A stretch of 64,000 nucleotides of DNA from the NCBI GenBank assembly GCA_024235955.1, contig JACKLJ010000003.1, forward strand, positions 372,001 to 436,000, read 5' to 3'. Origin of the DNA: Burkholderiaceae bacterium. GTDB lineage: Bacteria; Pseudomonadota; Gammaproteobacteria; Burkholderiales; Burkholderiaceae_C. The position numbers were made by a program, and so were the translations under genes. Shown in pieces: positions 8,086-17,093 of the stretch (positions are counted from its first letter, which is position 1; every line of letters starts with the position of its first letter). A model generated the notes under the pieces. That model saw nothing but the letters and a program-made list of their open reading frames with translations. It ran no database searches and was not told where the DNA came from.

Positions 8086-9675
8086 TCAGGAGTCTTCTGG
8101 CCCTGGACCGATGGGCGGCGGGCAGCTGGCCAGCAGGCGCGGCCAGTCGGGCGGCTGGCGGGCGTCGATGCGGACGGCGTGCGCGGCTTCTTCGGCGTTC
8201 AGCGGCTCGGCGTGGGCGAGCTGGCTTTCCAGCACCGCCAGCCCGGCTTCCGAGGCATCGCCGCCCTGCGCCTGGCGCCGGGCCACGCGTTCGCGCAGCA
8301 GCGCCGGCGGGGCCTCGAAGGCCAGCACGCACCAGGGCAGGCCCAGCTCCGCGGCCAGCGCGGCAAAGGGCGCGCGCCGCGCGCGGCGGATGAAGGTGGC
8401 GTCCACCAGCACCGGCCAGCCGTCCGTGAGCAGCTCGCGCGCCGTGGCCAGCAGGCCGGCGAACAGGCGGTCGCTGGTGGCTTCGGCGTAGATGCCGCCG
8501 GGCACGCCGGTGCTCGGGTCTTCGGGCGCCAGGCCGAACAGGCGCTTGCGCTCCACGTCGGCGCGCAGGCGCACCAGGCCGCGCTGCTCGATCAGCGGCT
8601 GCGTCTGGCTGCTCTTGCCGCTGCCGCTCACGCCCAGGGTCAGCGCCAGCCAGGGGTGGGGCGGCTCGGCCAGCTGGCGCGCCAGCCGCAGGTAGCGCGC
8701 CACGTCGGCCAGCGCGGCGGATCGCGTGGCCGATTCAGCCGTCTGGCCGGCGCGCAGGGCCGCCACCTTGGCGCGCACCAGGGCGCGGTAGACGGCGTCG
8801 TGGCGCAGGCGCTGCAGGGCGCCGAAGTCGCCGCTGCGCTCCAGCCACGCGTTCAGGAAGCGCCAGGCCAGTTGCGGCAGGCCGTGGGCGTGCAGGTCCA
8901 TGGACAGGAAGGCGATGTCGCAGGCGGTGTCGATCCAGCGCAGGCGCGGGTCGAACTCGATGGCGTCGAACAGCCGCGCGCGGCCGTCCAGCCACAGCAT
9001 GTTGCCCAGGTGCAGGTCGCCATGGCCTTCGCGCACGAAGCCGGCGGCGCGGCGCCGGGCCATCAGCGGTGCCAGGCGCGCGCCTTCGGCCTGCGTCCAG
9101 GCGCGCAGGTCTTCCAGCACCGGCGCCAGCGTGGTGCCGGCCACGGCGGCGGCGATGGGCGGCAGGTTGTCGGCCACCAGCCGCGCCAGGTCGGCGGCGT
9201 GGCCCCAGGGGCTGTCGGCGGTGGCGACGGCGGCGCCAGCCTGGAAGGTGGCCACCTCGCGCGCCAGGGCGTCGATCTCGGCCGGTCCGAGCAGGCCGTG
9301 GGCGGCGCGGGTGGCGAGCAGCGCATCGTCGGGAAAGCGGCGCAGGTGCACGGCCCAGTCGAAGGGCTCGCCCGTGCCGCCCAGGCGCGGCGCGGCGGGC
9401 GTGCCGGTCACGGGGACGACGCCCAGGTACAGATCCGGCGCGGTGCGGCGGTTGACGCGCAGTTCTTCCTCGCAGGCGGCGCGGCGGCGCGCCAGGGTGC
9501 CGAAGTCCACGAAGTCGGTCACCACCGGCTTCTTGAACTTGTAGACGTGCTCGCCCGCCAGCAGCAGCCAGGAGATGTGGGTTTCCAGCAGCCGCGCGCT
9601 GGCGGCGGGGTGCGGCAGCGTGTCGGGCCGGGCGGCCAGGCGCCGCACCCAGGCTTCGGTGGCGCTGCCCACCAC
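8086..9675 (-). CDS. Bifunctional aminoglycoside phosphotransferase-like / AAA ATP-binding protein
   Basis: About 529 aa. The N-terminal half is an APH-like kinase fold: THISWLLLAGEHVYKFKKPV (ATP-binding lysines), the Brenner-type loop GHGDLHLGNM and the DFG-like FDAIEFDP. The C-terminal half is a P-loop kinase-like domain with GVSGSGKSS (Walker A), then DVERKRLFGL and VDATF. This fusion is a known, uncharacterised proteobacterial architecture; antibiotic resistance should not be inferred. The open frame runs to 9819 through a perfect hairpin and into argE, but no ATG is available after that, so tandem GTG codons at 9675 and 9672 are taken as start. It is 101 nt downstream of argE on the same strand. 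Confidence 0.82.
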   Translation of the reverse strand: MVGSATEAWVRRLAARPDTLPHPAASARLLETHISWLLLAGEHVYKFKKPVVTDFVDFGTLARRRAACEEELRVNRRTAPDLYLGVVPVTGTPAAPRLGGTGEPFDWAVHLRRFPDDALLATRAAHGLLGPAEIDALAREVATFQAGAAVATADSPWGHAADLARLVADNLPPIAAAVAGTTLAPVLEDLRAWTQAEGARLAPLMARRRAAGFVREGHGDLHLGNMLWLDGRARLFDAIEFDPRLRWIDTACDIAFLSMDLHAHGLPQLAWRFLNAWLERSGDFGALQRLRHDAVYRALVRAKVAALRAGQTAESATRSAALADVARYLRLARQLAEPPHPWLALTLGVSGSGKSSQTQPLIEQRGLVRLRADVERKRLFGLAPEDPSTGVPGGIYAEATSDRLFAGLLATARELLTDGWPVLVDATFIRRARRAPFAALAAELGLPWCVLAFEAPPALLRERVARRQAQGGDASEAGLAVLESQLAHAEPLNAEEAAHAVRIDARQPPDWPRLLASCPPPIGPGPEDS

Positions 9676-9704
9676 TATCGGTCCGGGGCGCGCCTGATGG
9701 AGCC

Positions 9705-9750
9705 GTTCGCCCTGAGCCTGTCGAAGGGCTTCGACAGGCTCAGGGCGAAC
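9705..9750. repeat. 46-nt perfect hairpin repeat (GTTCGCCCTGAGCCTG type)
   Basis: Perfect 22-nt arms: GTTCGCCCTGAGCCTGTC continuing to GAAG, a GG loop, then the exact reverse complement. It lies between argE and the downstream phosphotransferase/ATPase gene. A degraded relative is visible around 12550-12595. The motif is a familiar dispersed repeat in beta- and gammaproteobacteria. It would form a very stable hairpin in RNA just 5' of the start chosen for the downstream gene. Confidence 0.85.
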
Positions 9751-9776
9751 GGCGCCGGAGGTCTCACGTCGCCGGA

Positions 9777-10931
9777 TCAGGCGAGCGAATGGGCCAGCTG
9801 GCGCAGGAAGCGCTCGCACTGCGCGAGCTGGTCGGCCTCGACGAACTCGTCCGGCTTGTGCGCCTGCTCGATCGAGCCCGGCCCGCAGACCACGGTGGGG
9901 ATGCCGGCGCCCTGGAACAGCCCGGCCTCGGTGCCGTAGGCCACCTTGCGCACGCTGCTGTCGGCGGTGAGGGCGCGCACCAGCTGTGTGACGGCGGCCT
10001 GCTCGCTGGCGTCCAGCCCCGGCGCGGTTGCCAGGTTCTCGAGCTCGACGCTGGCGCCCGGGAACTCGCTGCGCATGCGCGGCAGCAGCTCGCCCTGGAT
10101 GTAGGCGCTGATGCGGGCCTGGACTTCGGCCGGCGACAGCACCGGCAGGTTGCGGAATTCATAGGTGAACTCGCAGGCGTCGGCGATGGTGTTCATCGCG
10201 ATGCCGCCGTGGATCATGTTGGTGGTGATGGTGCTGTAGGGCACGTCGTAGGCTTCGTCGAACGGGCCTTCGGCGCGCCAGGCCTCGGCCAGGTCGCGGA
10301 TGGCGCAGATCAGCCGGGCGGCGTGCTCGACGGCGTTGCAGCCACGCGGCGTGAGCGACGAATGCGCGGCCTTGCCGTGCACGCGGCAGCGCCAGGCGTT
10401 GAGGCCCTTGTGCGCCACCACCGGCTTCATGGAAGTGGGCTCGCCGACCACGCAGCCATCGACCCGGATGCCGCGCTCGCGCAGCCCGGACAGCATCACC
10501 GGCGCGCCGATGCAGGCGACCTCTTCGTCGTACGAGAGCGCCAGGTGCATCGGCTTGGCGCGCGGCATGGCCAGGAACTCGGGCACCATGGCCACGGCGG
10601 TGGCGATGAAGCCCTTCATGTCGCAGGCGCCGCGGGCGTACAGGCGGCCCTCGCGCTCCGTCAGGCGGAACGGGTCGCTGGTCCAGGGCTGGCCGTCCAC
10701 CGGCACGGTGTCGGTGTGGCCCGACAGGGCGATGCCCCCCTGCGTGCCGCCCGCCTGGTCGGGCAGGGTGCAGAACAGGTTGGCCTTGGTGCCTTCGGCG
10801 TTGGTGCTCAGCCAGGGCTGCAGCCCCTGGCGCTGCAGGTCGTCGCGCACCGTCTCGATCAGCCCCAGGTTGGAGAGGCGGCTGGTGGTGTCGATGGCCG
10901 TGAGGGTGCCGAGCCATTCCAGGGTGTTCAT
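9777..10931 (-). CDS. argE: Acetylornithine deacetylase
   Basis: M20-family zinc peptidase fold of 384 aa that hydrolyses N2-acetylornithine to ornithine and acetate in arginine synthesis. Metal ligands and catalytic residues are visible: SGHTDTVP (His, Asp), GACDMKGF (bridging Asp), DEEVACIGA (catalytic Glu and ligand Glu), CVVGEPTSM, and a C-terminal GTEAGLFQ...CGPGSIEQAHKPDEFV with the last His ligand. The dimerisation domain between about 180 and 290 is present. The ATG at 10931 gives the expected N-terminus MNTLEWLGTLTAIDTTSRLSN. Many betaproteobacteria use the bifunctional ArgJ, so a related deacetylase role cannot be excluded. Confidence 0.9.
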   Translation of the reverse strand: MNTLEWLGTLTAIDTTSRLSNLGLIETVRDDLQRQGLQPWLSTNAEGTKANLFCTLPDQAGGTQGGIALSGHTDTVPVDGQPWTSDPFRLTEREGRLYARGACDMKGFIATAVAMVPEFLAMPRAKPMHLALSYDEEVACIGAPVMLSGLRERGIRVDGCVVGEPTSMKPVVAHKGLNAWRCRVHGKAAHSSLTPRGCNAVEHAARLICAIRDLAEAWRAEGPFDEAYDVPYSTITTNMIHGGIAMNTIADACEFTYEFRNLPVLSPAEVQARISAYIQGELLPRMRSEFPGASVELENLATAPGLDASEQAAVTQLVRALTADSSVRKVAYGTEAGLFQGAGIPTVVCGPGSIEQAHKPDEFVEADQLAQCERFLRQLAHSLA

Positions 10932-11098
10932 GGGTATCGAAAGGTCTTGTGGGACAAAGAGTCAGTGTAGGCCGAAGCGGCGCCGGGCGTGGGAACCCGG
11001 GTTCTTGAATGTGCTCCAATGAGCCGCATCTGGGAACCTGTTCTTGATCCGGCGCGCGCCGCCCGCCACACGGCGGCCTACCACTACCGAGGAACTCC

Positions 11099-11968
11099 AT
11101 GAAACGTATCCTGCTCTTCGTGCTGACCAACATCGCCGTGATGGTGGTGGTGGGCCTGATCAGCAGCCTGTTCGGCCTGGGCCGCTACACCGGCACCAAC
11201 ACCACGCAGCTGATGGTGTTCTCGCTGGTGGTGGGTTTCTCCGGCTCCATCGTCTCGCTGCTGATGAGCAAGACCATGGCCAAGATGAGCATGGGCGTGC
11301 AGATCATCAACGAGCCCCGCAACGCCGACGAGGCCTGGATCGTCGACACCGTGCGCAGGCTGGCCGACAAGGCGGGCATCCAGATGCCCGAGGTCGGCAT
11401 CTACGAGGGCGAGCCCAACGCCTTCGCCACCGGCGCGTTCAAGAACTCGGCCCTGGTGGCCGTCTCCACCGGCCTGCTGCGCGGCATGACGCGCGAGGAG
11501 ATCGAGGCCGTGCTCGGCCACGAGATGGCCCACGTGGCCAACGGCGACATGGTCACCATGGCGCTGATCCAGGGCGTGATGAACACCTTCGTGGTGTTCG
11601 CCAGCCGCGTCATCGGCTCGCTGGTGGACGGCTTCCTGCGCCGCGGCAACGACAGCAGCGGCCCCGGCATCGGCTACTACGTGACCACCGTGGTGCTGGA
11701 CATCCTGTTCGGCTTCCTGGCCGGCATCGTGGTGGCGTGGTTCTCGCGCCAGCGCGAGTTCCGCGCCGACCGCGGATCGGCCCAGCTGATGGGCCAGCCC
11801 AATTCCATGATCGCCGCGCTGGCCCGCCTGGGCGGCATGCACGCCGAAGGGCAGCAGATGCCCAAGAACCTGGCCGCCATGGGCATCGCCGGCAGCATCG
11901 GCAAGCTGTTCGCCACGCACCCGCCCATGGAAGAGCGGATTGCGGCGTTGCGGGCGTATAAGGGGTGA
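11099..11968 (+). CDS. htpX: Membrane zinc metalloprotease HtpX
   Basis: M48B protease of 289 aa that degrades damaged inner-membrane proteins. Two N-terminal membrane spans (about residues 5-22 and 37-56) precede the catalytic motif HEMAH at 141-145. Further spans lie at about 155-175 and 190-210, then the third ligand in FRADRGSAQL and the conserved C-terminus FATHPPMEERIAAL. Length and order match E. coli HtpX. The ATG at 11099 follows a GAGGAACTCC stretch that serves as ribosome-binding site. A family B repeat begins at the stop codon. Confidence 0.97.
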   Translation: MKRILLFVLTNIAVMVVVGLISSLFGLGRYTGTNTTQLMVFSLVVGFSGSIVSLLMSKTMAKMSMGVQIINEPRNADEAWIVDTVRRLADKAGIQMPEVGIYEGEPNAFATGAFKNSALVAVSTGLLRGMTREEIEAVLGHEMAHVANGDMVTMALIQGVMNTFVVFASRVIGSLVDGFLRRGNDSSGPGIGYYVTTVVLDILFGFLAGIVVAWFSRQREFRADRGSAQLMGQPNSMIAALARLGGMHAEGQQMPKNLAAMGIAGSIGKLFATHPPMEERIAALRAYKG

Positions 11969-12088
11969 CACCCCCCTGAGTCGCTGACGCGCCTTCCCCC
12001 CTCTGCTGCGCGAGGGGGGACAACGCCAGTGCTCGGTACAAGCCCGAGCACGGCGTTCGCTGGCATGGCCTGCTCCGCGGCCTTTGGG
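11967..12088 (+). repeat. Family B intergenic repeat, copy 1
   Basis: Starts at the htpX stop codon. It contains a C6/G6 hairpin (CCCCCCTC, 8-nt loop, GAGGGGGG). A second hairpin at 12022-12057 has stem AACGCC, bulged A, GTGCTCGG, a 7-nt loop, and the complement. Then follows TGGCATGGCCTGCTCCGCGG. Related copies are at 38251-38372 (reverse) and 56761-56832. The position at a gene 3' end suggests a terminator-like or processing role. Confidence 0.75.
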
Positions 12089-12372
12089 GGGTGCCAGAGT
12101 TTTCCTCGTGGCCTATGGGTCATTTGGGGCCGAGCGAAGCGATGGCCCGTCTTGTCCCTCACCCCCTCTGGCCGTGCCGAGAAGCGCAGGGCGTGGGGCG
12201 GGCATGGGCTGCGCAGCAAGACCATGCTTCGTGCTCTGACTCGCTGCGGCTGTTTGAGCGGAGCGCCCTTTGGGGCGCGCAGCGAGTTCCGCAGCGCCGC
12301 CCCACGACCGAGCATCGCAGGCTGCCCGCAGCGCAGCGCAGGGACACGGCAAGTGGGGTCGCCTTTTCTTTG

Positions 12373-12406
12373 CCTACTTTCTTTTGGCGAAGCAAAAGAA
12401 AGTAGG
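12373..12406. repeat. 34-nt perfect hairpin (CCTACTTTCTTTTG arms)
   Basis: CCTACTTTCTTTTG, loop GCGAAG, then CAAAAGAAAGTAGG. The flanks (GGGGTCGCCTTTTCTTTG before, TGCGCCGCCGGGCGCAC after) belong to a repeat common in Comamonadaceae intergenic DNA. No T-run follows the stem, so it is not a canonical intrinsic terminator. Confidence 0.8.
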
Positions 12407-12462
12407 TGCGCCGCCGGGCGCACATCCCGGCCTGCTACGCTTCCAAAGCCACTACGTTTTCA

Positions 12463-12505
12463 ATAGCTGCCTGCGCCCGCCAAACCTGGGCAAAACATTG
12501 ATTTC
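12463..12505 (-). repeat. Family A hairpin repeat, copy 4
   Basis: Minus-orientation copy: ATAGCTGCCTGCGCCCGCC on the plus strand followed by a diverged distal arm. It lies in the gene-free interval between htpX and the O-GlcNAc transferase-like gene. Confidence 0.65.
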
Positions 12506-12633
12506 ACTGAAATGATGGCTGGCAATGCGCTGGCAACCCGCGGTGGCTTCAACAAGCCTGTCCTGAGCCCGCCGAGGGGCTCAGCCTGAACGGCGGGTGT
12601 TGTTCGGGCAGAAGGCGGGATGATGAGAAAAAT

Positions 12634-12671
12634 CGGCCTCCAGGCCTTTGGTGGCGGGCGCAGGCAGCTAT
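12634..12671 (+). repeat. Family A hairpin repeat, copy 5
   Basis: Plus-orientation copy, GGCCTCCAGGCC then GGCGGGCGCAGGCAGCTAT. The distal arm has lost part of its pairing. It sits 130 nt from copy 4 in opposite orientation. Confidence 0.75.
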
Positions 12672-12761
12672 GAAAATAGAAGCTTCCGGCGACCTCTCCG
12701 GTGGCATCATGGTCGGCGGCTACACCGCGGCGAAGACCGCTGCGGAGGAACCACGGAACTG

Positions 12762-12945
12762 CTGTCGATCGCCGGCGGCGAGCTGCACGGCCACCGCGAG
12801 GGCGCCGCGCCCATTGCCATCGAGTCGCGGTTCGCGCGCGATCTGCTCGAGCGCGACGCCGCCAGCCGCCGCAACACCTCCTGGAAGCACGCCGAACGCG
12901 AAGAGGGCGGCCGCGGCATGCCGGTGGAGGCCGTGCCGGTGGCCT
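12762..12945 (+). pseudogene. Possible gene remnant, unrecognised
   Basis: One frame reads like real protein for about 60 codons: LSIAGGELHGHREGAAPIAI, then ESRFARDLLERDAASRRN and TSWKHAERE. There is no proper start, and the frame leads into the antisense of the next gene. The remnant has the residue composition of genuine coding sequence in a high-GC genome, in contrast to neighbouring frames. It could be the decayed N-terminal piece of a larger protein. No family is claimed. Confidence 0.3.
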
Positions 12946-12967
12946 CGCGGAGATTGCGAACAGGTTC

Positions 12968-15313
12968 TCAGGCCGTGCGCGCTTCCCACGCGCGCAGCAG
13001 CGCCGCCTCCATGTCGCGCGCGAAGCGCAGCGGATCGAACAGGCCGGACGCCGCGCGCTGCGCCAGCAGTCGTTCGCGCAGCGCCGCCAGGCGCTCCGGC
13101 TGATGCGCCAGGGCGATGGCAGTGGCTTCGTAGGCGGCCAGGTCGGGCGCGACCAGTTCCGGCAGCCCGAGCGCGCCCAGCAGGCTGGCGCCCACGCGGC
13201 CGGCAAAGCTGGTGCCCCGGCAGGTGAGCACGGGCACGCCTTCGCGCAGCGCGTCGCTGGCGGTGGTGTGGGCGCCATAGGGCAGGGTGTCGAGGAACAG
13301 GTCGGCCAGCGGCTGGCGCGCCAGATGCTCCGCGTGCCCGCAGCGCGGCGCGAACACCAGGCGATTCGCGTCGACGCCGCGGGCGGCGGCCTCGCGGCGC
13401 AGGTTCTCGCTGTTGGCGGGGCGGTCTTCCAGCAGCCACAGCGCGCTGCCGGGCACGGCGGCGAGGATGCGCATCCAGGCATCGAACACCGTGGGCGTCA
13501 GTTTCCAGGCGTTGTTGAAGCAGCTGAACACGAAGCCCTGGCTGGGCAGGCCGGTTTCCGCGCGGCTGGGCGCGGCGGCGGGGCTGTCGGCCGCGAGCGC
13601 GTTGTTGGCCTGGTAGCTGCCGGGCAGCCGCAGCACCTGTTCGCTGTAGTGCGCCTCGTCCTCCGGCGGCACCAGCACGCCGTCGGCCAGCAGGGTGTCG
13701 ATGAACGGGGCGCCCATGGTGCCCGGGTAACCGAGGTAGTTGACCTGCAGCGGCGCCGGCCGCCAGGCGAAGATGTCGGGCCGGCTGTCGCGCGTGTAGC
13801 CCTTGAGGTCGATGGCGATGTCGATGCCGGCGCGCGCCATGCGTTCGGCAAGCTCACGGTCGCCCATCTGGCGCGCATCGACGAAGTGGTCGAAGGCGCG
13901 CCGGAGGCGCTGCTGCATCGGGTCGCCGGTTTCGGGCCCGATCGAGAACGCCCAGAGCTCGAAGCGAGTGCGGTCGTGCGCCTCGAACACGTCGGCCATC
14001 AGGTGGGCGGTGGCGTGGTCGTGCAGGTCGGCCGATACGTACCCCAGGCGCAGGCGCCCCGCCGGCAGCGGCGCGGCGCGGGGGGCCGTCAGCGCCGGGC
14101 GCTCGGGGTGCTGGTCGCCCGCGTAGGTCTCGGCGCAGCGCCGCTGCAGCGCGGCCTGCCCGGACATGGCGATGAAGTGGAACGGCAGCACCACACGGCG
14201 CCCGGCGGCCACGCCTTGCTCGATGGCCTCGACGCGCTGCGCATGGTCCTGCCAGTCGCACAGGTGCAGCAGGCTGTGCAGCAGCGAGCCCTCGGCATAG
14301 GGATGCTCGGGCTCGGCGGCCAGTGCTTCGCGATAGCGCGCCGCGGCCTCGGCGTGGCGCCCCAGCCGGGCCAGCAGTGCCGCCGCATTGGCCAGCAGGC
14401 CGGCCTGGCCCGGCCGGGCGGCGATGGCGCGGTCGTGGGCCTGCACCGCCTCGTCCATGCGGTGCAGCGCCTCCAGCGCGTTGGCGCGGTTGGCCAGGGC
14501 ATCCGGCAGGTCGGGCGCCAGGCGCAGCGCCTGGTCGTAGCAGGCCAGGGCTTCGGCGGGGCGTTGCAGTTCTTCCAGCGCGCTGCCCCTGGCGTTCAGT
14601 GTTTCGGCGTGGTCGGGGCGCAGCGCCAGCGCGCGGTCGTAGGCGGCCAGCGCCTCGCCGGCTTGCTGCAGGTCGTGCAGCAGCAGGCCGAGCGTGAGCT
14701 GCGCCTCGGCGTAGTCGGGCCGCCCGGCCAGCGCCTGCCGGACGGCTGTGAGGGCTTCCTGCGGCCGGCCCAGGCCGCGCAGCGCCACGGCCTGGTTGTG
14801 CAGCGCCTGCGGATGGCCGGGCTGCCGGGCCAGCGCGCTGGCGTAGCTGTCCAGCGCGGCCTCGGGCTGGCCCAGCTCGCGCTGCGCGTTGCCGCGGTTG
14901 ACCAGCGCTTCCACGTAGTCGGGCTGGCTGGCCAGCGCGCGCTCGTAGCATGCCAGCGCATCCTGCGGCCGACCCAGCTCCCGCAGCGCGATGCCCATGT
15001 TGTTGAGCAGCGGCGCCAGCCCTGGCCGGAGCTGGTCGGCCTGCTCCAGAAAGCGCAGCGCCTCGGTGGCGTCCTTGCGTTGCAGGTGCAGCAGGCCCAG
15101 CAGGTGCAGGGCGTCGAAGCGGGCGGCCTCGTGGTGCTGCAGCGCACGCAGCAGGGCTTCGGCCTGGCTGCTCTGGCCCTGGCGCAGCAGCGTCACGGCT
15201 TGCTGCAGCTGGGCGGCGGGGGAATGCGCGCCGGTGCCGGGGCGCGGGCCGAACATCAGCGCGCTGGCCGCGCTCGGCGGCGCACCTGCGCCACCTCGTC
15301 TGGACTTGGACAT
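12968..15313 (-). CDS. TPR-repeat O-GlcNAc transferase-like (SPINDLY family) protein
   Basis: A 781-aa protein. Residues about 30-400 are tandem tetratricopeptide repeats (for example ALACYERALASQPDYVEALV, then ALDSYASALARQPGHPQALH, then ALAAYDRALALRPDHAETLN). The C-terminal half is a GT41-type glycosyltransferase: RLRLGYVSADLHDHATAHLM, IDIAIDLKGYTRDSRPDIFA, PLQVNYLGYPGTMG, FVFSCFNNAWKLTP and LDTLPYGAHTTASDAL. Family knowledge predicts transfer of a sugar to protein Ser/Thr or Asn; acceptor and donor are unknown. The ATG at 15313 is preferred; longer in-frame extensions upstream lack conserved sequence. No neighbour suggests a glycosylation locus. Confidence 0.88.
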   Translation of the reverse strand: MSKSRRGGAGAPPSAASALMFGPRPGTGAHSPAAQLQQAVTLLRQGQSSQAEALLRALQHHEAARFDALHLLGLLHLQRKDATEALRFLEQADQLRPGLAPLLNNMGIALRELGRPQDALACYERALASQPDYVEALVNRGNAQRELGQPEAALDSYASALARQPGHPQALHNQAVALRGLGRPQEALTAVRQALAGRPDYAEAQLTLGLLLHDLQQAGEALAAYDRALALRPDHAETLNARGSALEELQRPAEALACYDQALRLAPDLPDALANRANALEALHRMDEAVQAHDRAIAARPGQAGLLANAAALLARLGRHAEAAARYREALAAEPEHPYAEGSLLHSLLHLCDWQDHAQRVEAIEQGVAAGRRVVLPFHFIAMSGQAALQRRCAETYAGDQHPERPALTAPRAAPLPAGRLRLGYVSADLHDHATAHLMADVFEAHDRTRFELWAFSIGPETGDPMQQRLRRAFDHFVDARQMGDRELAERMARAGIDIAIDLKGYTRDSRPDIFAWRPAPLQVNYLGYPGTMGAPFIDTLLADGVLVPPEDEAHYSEQVLRLPGSYQANNALAADSPAAAPSRAETGLPSQGFVFSCFNNAWKLTPTVFDAWMRILAAVPGSALWLLEDRPANSENLRREAAARGVDANRLVFAPRCGHAEHLARQPLADLFLDTLPYGAHTTASDALREGVPVLTCRGTSFAGRVGASLLGALGLPELVAPDLAAYEATAIALAHQPERLAALRERLLAQRAASGLFDPLRFARDMEAALLRAWEARTA

Positions 15314-15431
15314 GGCGGCGATTATCCGGCTCGGTTGGCCCGCATCCGCTGGCCGGAAACTCTCAGCTCGCTGGAGTGCCCTGGATGTGCGGGGTACAGC
15401 TGCGCAATGGGCTGATGAGCATCGGCGCAGA

Positions 15432-16883
15432 TCAGGGCGCGTCGCCCCGCACGCGCCAGACCACGGCGCTGCGCTGGCCGTCGGCAGCCTGCTGCACGCC
15501 CACCACCAGCCATCGGCCGTCGCTGTCGCGCTGCAGCAGTTGCGGGATGACCGCGTCGGCGCCGGGTTGGTACAGGCCGCTGGCGGCGAAGTTGGCGTCC
15601 GGCTGGCCATCGGCGGTCCAGCGTGCCCAGAATGGCTCTTGCGGCGTGCCGGCCGCGGTGGGCCATATCGCTCCAGCCGACACGACCGAGCCATCCGAGC
15701 CGATCAGGCTGGCGTAGCCCCCGAGGCTGGCGCCGGCAGGCGGGTCGATGAGCGCCGTGCCCGCGTCGCCGTAGCCCGCGACAGGCACGCCGCTGCCATC
15801 CACCTGGTGGGCGAACATGACCGTGCTCGAAGCCCAACTCCTGCCGGCCAGCACCAGGTTGCCGTTGGGGCGCTCGGCCATGCCGGCCAGCGTGACTGAT
15901 CCAGGCAAAGCAATCAGCAAGGGTTGGCCGCCATTGAACTTGTCGTCCGGCTGGCCTTCGGCATCCAGAACGTCGAGGCACACGCCATACCGTGGGGGTT
16001 GGTTGTTCGCCGCCACCACGGCGCCGCCTGCCGCAGTGGCCAGCACGCCAGCGCCCTTCGCGTTGCAGGTGGAGCTTACGGAGGACTCTGCCACCCCGTT
16101 GCCACCGTAGCCGGCGTCTGCCTGCCCGTTGCGGCTGAAGCGGCGCAACTCCCAGGAGTACAACCCCAGCGACAAGCTCCCGGTAGAGCGCAGCAGCAGA
16201 ATGCGCTGGTCGGGCTGCACGGCCAGCTTCGGCTGAAGGTCGATATCGCTAGGCGCCTCGACGTTGCCATTGACGCCGAAGGTCGGGTCGATCTGGCCCG
16301 CGCTGGTCAGGCGGGCGACGACGGTCCCGATATCGGCCAGGTCACCGCTCTCCGTGAAGCAGCTCCAGAAGCCGAACGGGTACCCAAGCCGCGTCAGGCA
16401 GGGCTGGATCGCCGACACGGCGAGCACGATGCGGCCGTCGGACTGCAGCACCATGTCGGTGAGCGTGTCGCTGCCCTTGAAGTTCAGCGCCGCCTCGCCG
16501 TTCTGGCCGAAGCTGGCGTCGAGCGAGCCATCGGCGTTCAAGCGCCACACGAGGGCTTCACGTGCCATCCAGCCGAAGTGCGTCGGGTCTGGCAAGGCTG
16601 TCTGGCGCCAGCCGGCCACCAGCAATTTGCCGTCGGGCTGCAGCCGGGCCGCGGTCACATTGCCATCGATGCTGCCCAGCGGCAGCAGGGTTTGACCCTG
16701 GCCGCCGTAGGTGGCATCGGCCGTCAGGCGCGTGCTGGCGGGCAGACCGGTTTCTGCACTGCTTCCGCTACCGCCTCCGCACGCGACGAGTGCCGACGCT
16801 GTCAGCGCTGCCAGCGCGCAGGCGCGCACGGGTCGGCCCCAACGATGACCGGCAGGGGGCCGGGGGTGGAAGGAAGTGGTCAC
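15432..16883 (-). CDS. Lipoprotein with delta-60 (RCC1-like) repeats
   Basis: 483 aa. The N-terminus is a lipoprotein signal: positive residues, hydrophobic ALAALTASALVAC, and a lipobox cysteine near residue 33 followed by a GGGSGSS linker. The body carries delta-60 type repeats with motifs such as LQPDGKLLVAGW, NADGSLDASFGQNGEA, QSDGRIVLAV and QIDPTFGVNGN. These usually fold into a beta-propeller-like surface domain of unknown function. The GTG at 16883 is set by AAGGAG nine bases upstream. Expected location is outer membrane or periplasm. Confidence 0.85.
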   Translation of the reverse strand: MTTSFHPRPPAGHRWGRPVRACALAALTASALVACGGGSGSSAETGLPASTRLTADATYGGQGQTLLPLGSIDGNVTAARLQPDGKLLVAGWRQTALPDPTHFGWMAREALVWRLNADGSLDASFGQNGEAALNFKGSDTLTDMVLQSDGRIVLAVSAIQPCLTRLGYPFGFWSCFTESGDLADIGTVVARLTSAGQIDPTFGVNGNVEAPSDIDLQPKLAVQPDQRILLLRSTGSLSLGLYSWELRRFSRNGQADAGYGGNGVAESSVSSTCNAKGAGVLATAAGGAVVAANNQPPRYGVCLDVLDAEGQPDDKFNGGQPLLIALPGSVTLAGMAERPNGNLVLAGRSWASSTVMFAHQVDGSGVPVAGYGDAGTALIDPPAGASLGGYASLIGSDGSVVSAGAIWPTAAGTPQEPFWARWTADGQPDANFAASGLYQPGADAVIPQLLQRDSDGRWLVVGVQQAADGQRSAVVWRVRGDAP

Positions 16884-17093
16884 GCGGAGCGCTCCTTGGT
16901 CGATGGCTGGAAACGGCGACCCGCAGCAAAGGGCCGCTCGTGGCTCAGGCATCTTATCGGCGCACCGCGGCCGGGCATTCCGTTTTCCGGGGGAGGCGGG
17001 TGAACAGGTGCAACACGCCATCGCAAAGCGGTCTCCGGTTCCACGATGCGAGTGTGCTCGCGCATCCCCGCGCGCGAGACGATCCGGCCCGGC

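Larger units (their letters stand above)
12089..12967. other. Gene-free repeat-rich interval
   Basis: Apart from the repeats and the possible gene remnant listed separately, no convincing coding frame is present. The overlapping short frames here have no family features. The interval holds a 34-nt perfect hairpin, two family A copies in opposite orientation, a degraded copy of the 46-nt hairpin repeat (about 12550-12595) and, at 12958-12967, AACAGGTTCT matching one end of the MITE-like element at 38376-38538. Confidence 0.6.

Noticed and set aside
8086..9675. Considered as an antibiotic resistance phosphotransferase
   Set aside because: The APH-like fold is fused to a P-loop domain in a known uncharacterised family; no evidence links it to aminoglycosides.
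12701..15415. 904-codon plus-strand frame opposite the O-GlcNAc transferase-like gene
   Set aside because: Mirror of TPR repeats; the regular pattern comes from the repeats on the other strand.
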